Below, piece after piece: positions 60,107 to 64,000 of a stretch of DNA of 64,000 bases. This DNA is from Artemisia argyi. Its lineage: Eukaryota; Streptophyta; Magnoliopsida; Asterales; Asteraceae. The notes under the pieces were generated by a model, which saw nothing but the letters and a program-made list of their open reading frames with translations, was not told the DNA's origin and made no database searches. The stretch is from assembly GCA_030686995.1 (NCBI GenBank), contig CM060694.1, forward strand, positions 93,649,844 to 93,713,843. Reading direction: 5' to 3'. The position numbers and the translations under genes were made by a program. Within the stretch, counting starts at the first letter, position 1. Each line of letters opens with the position of its first letter.

Positions 60107-61412
60107 TGTGGAAAACCAGAAGGGGGGTTGAATAGTTTTACGCCTTTTTAATTTGTTATAAAATTTGTTTGCGTGTTTTGTTTACTTACAAAAATGTAGA
60201 TTCGATATTATGTGAATTCAAGTCTTGCACAATATAAACAACAACAATTAAATACTAGAACTATAATGATGTATGAAATGAAATAAGTAAGAGATGGAAA
60301 GATTGAACCGCGAAACAAGAGATTTATAGTGATTCGGCTACAAGGACACCTTCCTTGCCCTACTCCACTCCCCGAGCACCTAACTCGAGAGTTTTCTATA
60401 CAATGTCAACAAGCTCACTTATGGCGGAGAAAACCTTACACACTAATATTCACACCACAACTTTGTCACACCTTAATCACACCTTCTACAAAACTTCTTC
60501 ACACTTAGTCACACCTTAATTACAACACTACTTCTTCACTCCCATCTACCTTCACAACTATCTACTTCACAACTATCTTCCTCACAACAATCTACTTCCC
60601 AACAATCGACTACACAACAATCTACTCCTAAATCTTTCTATCTACACACCTTGCTAATCTATATTCTACCAAATATTCACAACTAATAACACAAAGAGAT
60701 ATATGTAATGAATGATGCTCTAACAACTTAGATGTGGAGGTCACAACAAGTTGTAATACTTCTTGTCTTGGAGAATAGAAGTATTCTTCTTTTGCACTTG
60801 AAAGGATGAGACTTGGATCACTTTGAAACAAAGATTAATGTATATATGATCAAAGGATTATAGGAAATGGAAATGAGGATTTAGATCAGAAAGTTTTAAG
60901 GTGAAAAGGCTGAGAAAAATTTGTGGAATGAACCAGTATTTATAGGACAAAAATTACTGTTATGGAGCGTGCCGGTCCCCTTAATTAGGGGCCGGTCCCC
61001 TTAATCATTAAGGGGGCCGCCCCCTCCAGAACGTTGGGATTGTTTGTCCTTTTGTGGAGAAAGTTTTTCTGGATTATATTTGCCATTTTTGGTTAAAATT
61101 TTGAATTCATATATTTATAATGATTTAAATATATTCTTTTAATTCTAAAAATGATTTTGTAAATGATATAAAATGTTTATGACATTTTATAAAAAATCTA
61201 GTGATTTAGAAAAATTCCCTTTGATCATAGAATGCAATATACACTTTGTTTATTCATACCTTAAGTGATTTGGATGTAAAGAAATATATTAAACGCTAAG
61301 TACTTATTTACGTCTTAAATTTTAGTTCAATGAGTTTATGTTTTGTAATTATCAAAACATAGAGATATTGTTAATATGTTAACAATGTTTTTAGGCATTA
61401 TTTATGTCAACA
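60107..61412 (-). repeat. 5' LTR of element A (1306 bp)
   Basis: Plus reading TGTGGAAAACCAG to TTATGTCAACA. It is 28 bp longer than the other LTR through small indels. The minus-strand TATA box (CCTATAAATACTGG, about 60937-60950) has the GC-rich foldback beside it (60960-61035), here with three CCCCTTAAT units. Minus frame 60628-60831 recurs in the other LTR (52491-52694) and is not a gene. Confidence 0.85.
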
Positions 61413-62473
61413 AACCATGTCTGAAGAGATAAGCTTAAGGTTTTCCCACACAGTAAGTAAATCTTGCGTCTGAAATTCAAAAATAGGTTATTTGGTTGTA
61501 TAGGCTATAATTGTTTTGGTATGGATCAAAACAAATCAGTATAACCCATTTGCAATACAGTTGACTATTATCAAGTAATTGATGAAGTCATCTCAAAATT
61601 ACTCTATTTTGAATGAATATAAAAATAGAAGTTCACACTTTTATCAGTTTTCTATAGACTCTCTTTATTCCCTTTGTTTCTAAAAAGGATTTTCCTTTGA
61701 CGTTTAAGTTCAAATAATAACTTTATATAACAATAGGGTACCCTGCATATTACAAATATAAGAGTTTTTGTTTTTTAAAATTGAGTTAACTCCCCATACC
61801 ATGCTCAGTCGAGGTATTTTATAATCCTTCTGTTTTAATGTCGTTTAAAGAAATCGTTTTTGCAACCATGAATGCACACTATACTTGGACTAGACAATTT
61901 AATAGTAGTACGTGATTCTTGAATGGATTGATCCATATGTTTACCCTGGTCAAACGATTGTAAGTCTAACAGTGTCCTCGAACAAAAACTGTGACACTGT
62001 ATTTCCTACGCATCTCAATTTACAATGTTGTCAACTTTATTTAATAGTTTAAGCTGATGTGGTTTACTATTTTCTGATGTAGATGCTATAGAATTTAGCT
62101 GGGTTCTCGATGTGTTGTCAACGCAATGAGAAATTTTTAGAACTTTGTGCGCATTTCATTGCCTAACTTTCAAAATGTTATTGCCATTTTATGCTTGGTA
62201 AGCTATTTGTGATATGTAAGTTGGAAATTCTACATGCCATTTGTGGTGATTTTATTGTAATTTTACTAATTGGATAATAATAGATCAACAGCCAGGTTTG
62301 ATATTGTCAGACACAACACATTGTTGAACAATTTGAGTCAATTGTGATAAAGTGTGTAGCGGAAGTGGGATTTACATATGTGATAAAGTATTATCGAAAT
62401 TTACATAATTCGTCCTTCATGTTATACTTACGTCCACAAACATCCCGCGGCAACGCGCGGGCTTAAAACCTCG
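61413..62473 (+). mobile_element. 3' part of the second Helitron-like region
   Basis: It continues the host sequence broken at 51974. It ends with hairpin CCCGCG-GCAACG-CGCGGG (62444-62461), then CTTAAAAC and CTCG followed by T. The layout is that of a Helitron 3' end, except for CTCG in place of the usual CTRR. The interior is AT-rich with no frame. The 5' end of this element was not found near 48.3 kb. Confidence 0.5.
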
Positions 62474-62727
62474 TTCTATAACATTAAGAGTAAGCTTTTA
62501 ATTACTACTAACAGTATATTGTGAAATGGACAGAGAGATTATTTTGGAGTTTTCCTCATTCAACTGAAAATGATGAATACAAGAGAGTATTTTATACATC
62601 TTCAAAAAACAAAAGAGTGTATTTTATGTTAGAACATTAAAACCCTTAGTTATTAGTCCCGTTATATTCATCAAAAACCTTAAACACAAAACATAAAAAC
62701 ACAACATAAAACAAATGTTGTTCAACA
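62474..62727 (+). promoter_or_regulatory. Upstream region of a small secreted-protein start
   Basis: AT-rich; the last 60 bp (AAACACAAAACATAAAAACA) looks like a plant leader. TTATATTCAT near 62650 is a weak TATA candidate. Confidence 0.3.
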
Positions 62728-62799
62728 ATGATGAAGTTTTTGATACTCGTTATTGCTATCTTAGCAACCTTTGCTGATATTCCAACAAGTGGCACCTGA
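62728..62799 (+). pseudogene. Signal-peptide exon of a small secreted protein, cut by a copia LTR
   Basis: 23 codons: MMKFLILVIAILATFADIPT then SGT. This has a Lys, a hydrophobic core and a plausible cleavage region, i.e. a secretion signal. The stop codon TGA (62797-62799) is the first three bases of an inserted LTR, so the gene was cut and its rest lies beyond the window or is lost. The mature protein is unknown; small cysteine-rich peptides often start this way. Confidence 0.4.
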
Positions 62800-63100
62800 T
62801 ACAAGCTCAATTTCTAAAGTCAAAATAAGTCAAACTACAAAAGTCAAAGCTCTAAAAGTCAAACTAGGTTGTTAGCACCAAAAACAGTTATACCCGTTTT
62901 AGCTTAAATACTCTCCTAGTAATCTTTTTCTGTCTTCATTCATGATTTGTAACAAACAATTCTCTCAACTTCAATAACAACTTGTAACAGTTTACCCTTA
63001 ATACATTCAAATCTTCTTCTTATTCAAAGATTCCTAGTGTTGTGTTGCCATTGATTACCATTTCTTCATTTCAATAGAATTCTAGAATTGGTGTGTTTCA
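62797..63100 (+). repeat. copia 5' LTR (304 bp)
   Basis: Starts TGATACAAGC, ends GTGTGTTTCA, and is followed by ATTGATATTAAGAGCCC (63101-63117), a decayed form of the TTGGTATCAAGAGC-type tRNA-Met primer site. CA- and TC-rich leader sequence precedes the end. The partner LTR is not in the window. Confidence 0.6.
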
Positions 63101-64000
63101 ATTGATATTAAGAGCCCTTTCTCTGGCACCATATCAAGAATATTACACTGATATTCTTGATTTTCCGGTTGTCATATCGCGAAAGCTCGGACTCGAGTAG
63201 TAAACTAGGAAAAAAAAGAAAGACAAAAACAAAACATTAATGTAATAAAAGCATAACTTTAGTCGACTGGTGATGAGATCAAATAAGTACATTTTATTGG
63301 CATCATTTATCCTATGTTATTAGCTAGTTTTATCTTATTTTATATGAGAATTGATTTTTAATCGCTGACTTTTGAAAATCTCAGTTATAAATAAGCATTT
63401 GGTGAAAATCTACTAAACTGAAGGAAGATATGCTATATCATTCAAGACACATACGCCGTACATCATGACTTAGACGATTATGAAAACCATTGCCTGACTT
63501 TGATGCATACTCCACATGGATTTCCCATACACCGTATATGAAACCTTGGTCAAAGTAAGAAGATCTGACTTATCCTACTCTATATACGCCGCATAACATT
63601 TCATAGATGTCGCGTATCAATCTCAATACTTCACTAGAGAATCCAAGTTTCTAAAGAAACATGTGACACATGAAGATTGAAGGTACCGATGTATCCTATG
63701 GCGGTGCACGAATATTCTAAAATATAATAATCTTGGACCCTACGCGAAGCCACCTAGATGCGGCGTATCAACTTAATAGATACGTTGTATCGATCTTGTT
63801 ATCAGAATGTATAAATACCCCATTCGTATGCCATTTGAAATAGACAAAAAAAAAAAAAAAAAAAAAAAAACACACACATAATTTTACAACACAAACACGA
63901 CGACCAGACCACACAAGACACGACTAGAAAGAAGAATTGAGAGCTATAAGAAGGTCCTGCTAGTACTTTAATTTCATAGGAAGATTCGTTTAATTTGTAT
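63101..64000 (+). other. Unassigned region with TACGCCG repeats and a promoter-like end
   Basis: No frame. From 63450, TACGCCG-like words recur in both orientations (ATACGCCGTA 63451, ATACACCGTATA 63528, ATACGCCGCAT 63584, CGCGTATC 63611, GCGGCGTATC 63761). A good TATA box, GTATAAATACCC, lies at 63809-63820, then poly-A (63847-63870) and a leader-like ACACAAACACGACG. This may be the U3/R part of another LTR that continues past the window. Confidence 0.4.

Larger units (their letters stand above)
51975..61412 (-). mobile_element. copia element A (minus), broken by sister element B
   Basis: The outer LTRs (51975-53252 and 60107-61412) are the same sequence with indels and substitutions and share an exact target duplication AACCA (51970-51974, 61413-61417), so they are one insertion. 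Going 5' to 3' on the minus strand: LTR, primer site, gag, protease, integrase up to 57946, then foreign sequence (element B, opposite strand), then the 3' part with an extra ORF, polypurine tract and LTR. Integrase C-terminus, reverse transcriptase and RNase H of A are missing. The gag style, the TGGTATCAGGAGCC primer site and an extra 3' ORF recall the Sirevirus group of copia elements; this is a memory-based suggestion. Confidence 0.85.

Overview
This window looks like intergenic and gene-edge DNA from a plant nuclear genome, most likely Asteraceae. It is AT-rich, full of nested LTR retrotransposons, Helitrons and foldback elements, and has only two convincing host-type genes, both with introns. 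The family guess rests on memory of protein families: the gag-like protein of the first element, the SANT/NAM-associated gene and the copia gag proteins resemble sequences common in composite genomes. No database search was run.

Layout. 1-8.7 kb: a minus-strand, gag-only Ty3-type element with 3.7 kb LTRs, a tRNA-Asp-type primer site and a TAG-interrupted gag-like frame; it sits in the 3' part of a copia element (8.7-9.74 kb), which itself seems to have landed in a foldback element. 9.74-19.2 kb: three copies of a palindromic foldback family, two foldback elements bounded by (TA)n tracts, and a decayed minus-strand Helitron-like region with exon-like pieces. 20.1-21.2 kb: a Mutator-like element with about 100 bp terminal inverted repeats and a near-perfect 9 bp target duplication. 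22-25.8 kb: a broken minus-strand copia element. 26.2-30.0 and 30.7-32.2 kb: two Helitrons with typical termini, separated by a truncated LINE 3' end.

32.6-34.1 kb: a three-exon SANT/NAM-associated gene. 34.6-42.6 kb: an intact, very young Ty1/copia element (two 738 bp LTRs with no difference seen, TATTT target duplication, one open 1363-codon gag-pol frame). It lies only 287 bp upstream of the start codon of a complete four-exon class III peroxidase gene (42.9-44.5 kb). 44.6-48.3 kb: a probable Helitron with a 184 bp tandem duplication, a CAA expansion and many Helitron-end-like hairpins. 48.3-62.5 kb: a Helitron-like region carrying exons that resemble the N-terminal zinc-binding part of Helitron helicases and an HMG-box exon fragment. 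It is split by a 9.4 kb copia element (AACCA target duplication), which holds the inverted 3' half of a sister element.

62.5-64 kb: a signal-peptide-like start of a small secreted protein cut by a copia LTR, then a promoter-like region with TACGCCG repeats.

Most coding capacity is mobile-element protein, much of it broken by stops and frameshifts. The parts that look functional are the peroxidase, the SANT-type gene and the intact copia element. The most unusual signals are a GC-rich foldback beside the TATA box of one copia family that recurs ahead of an extra ORF, the (TA)n-bounded foldbacks, and the copia insertion in the peroxidase promoter.
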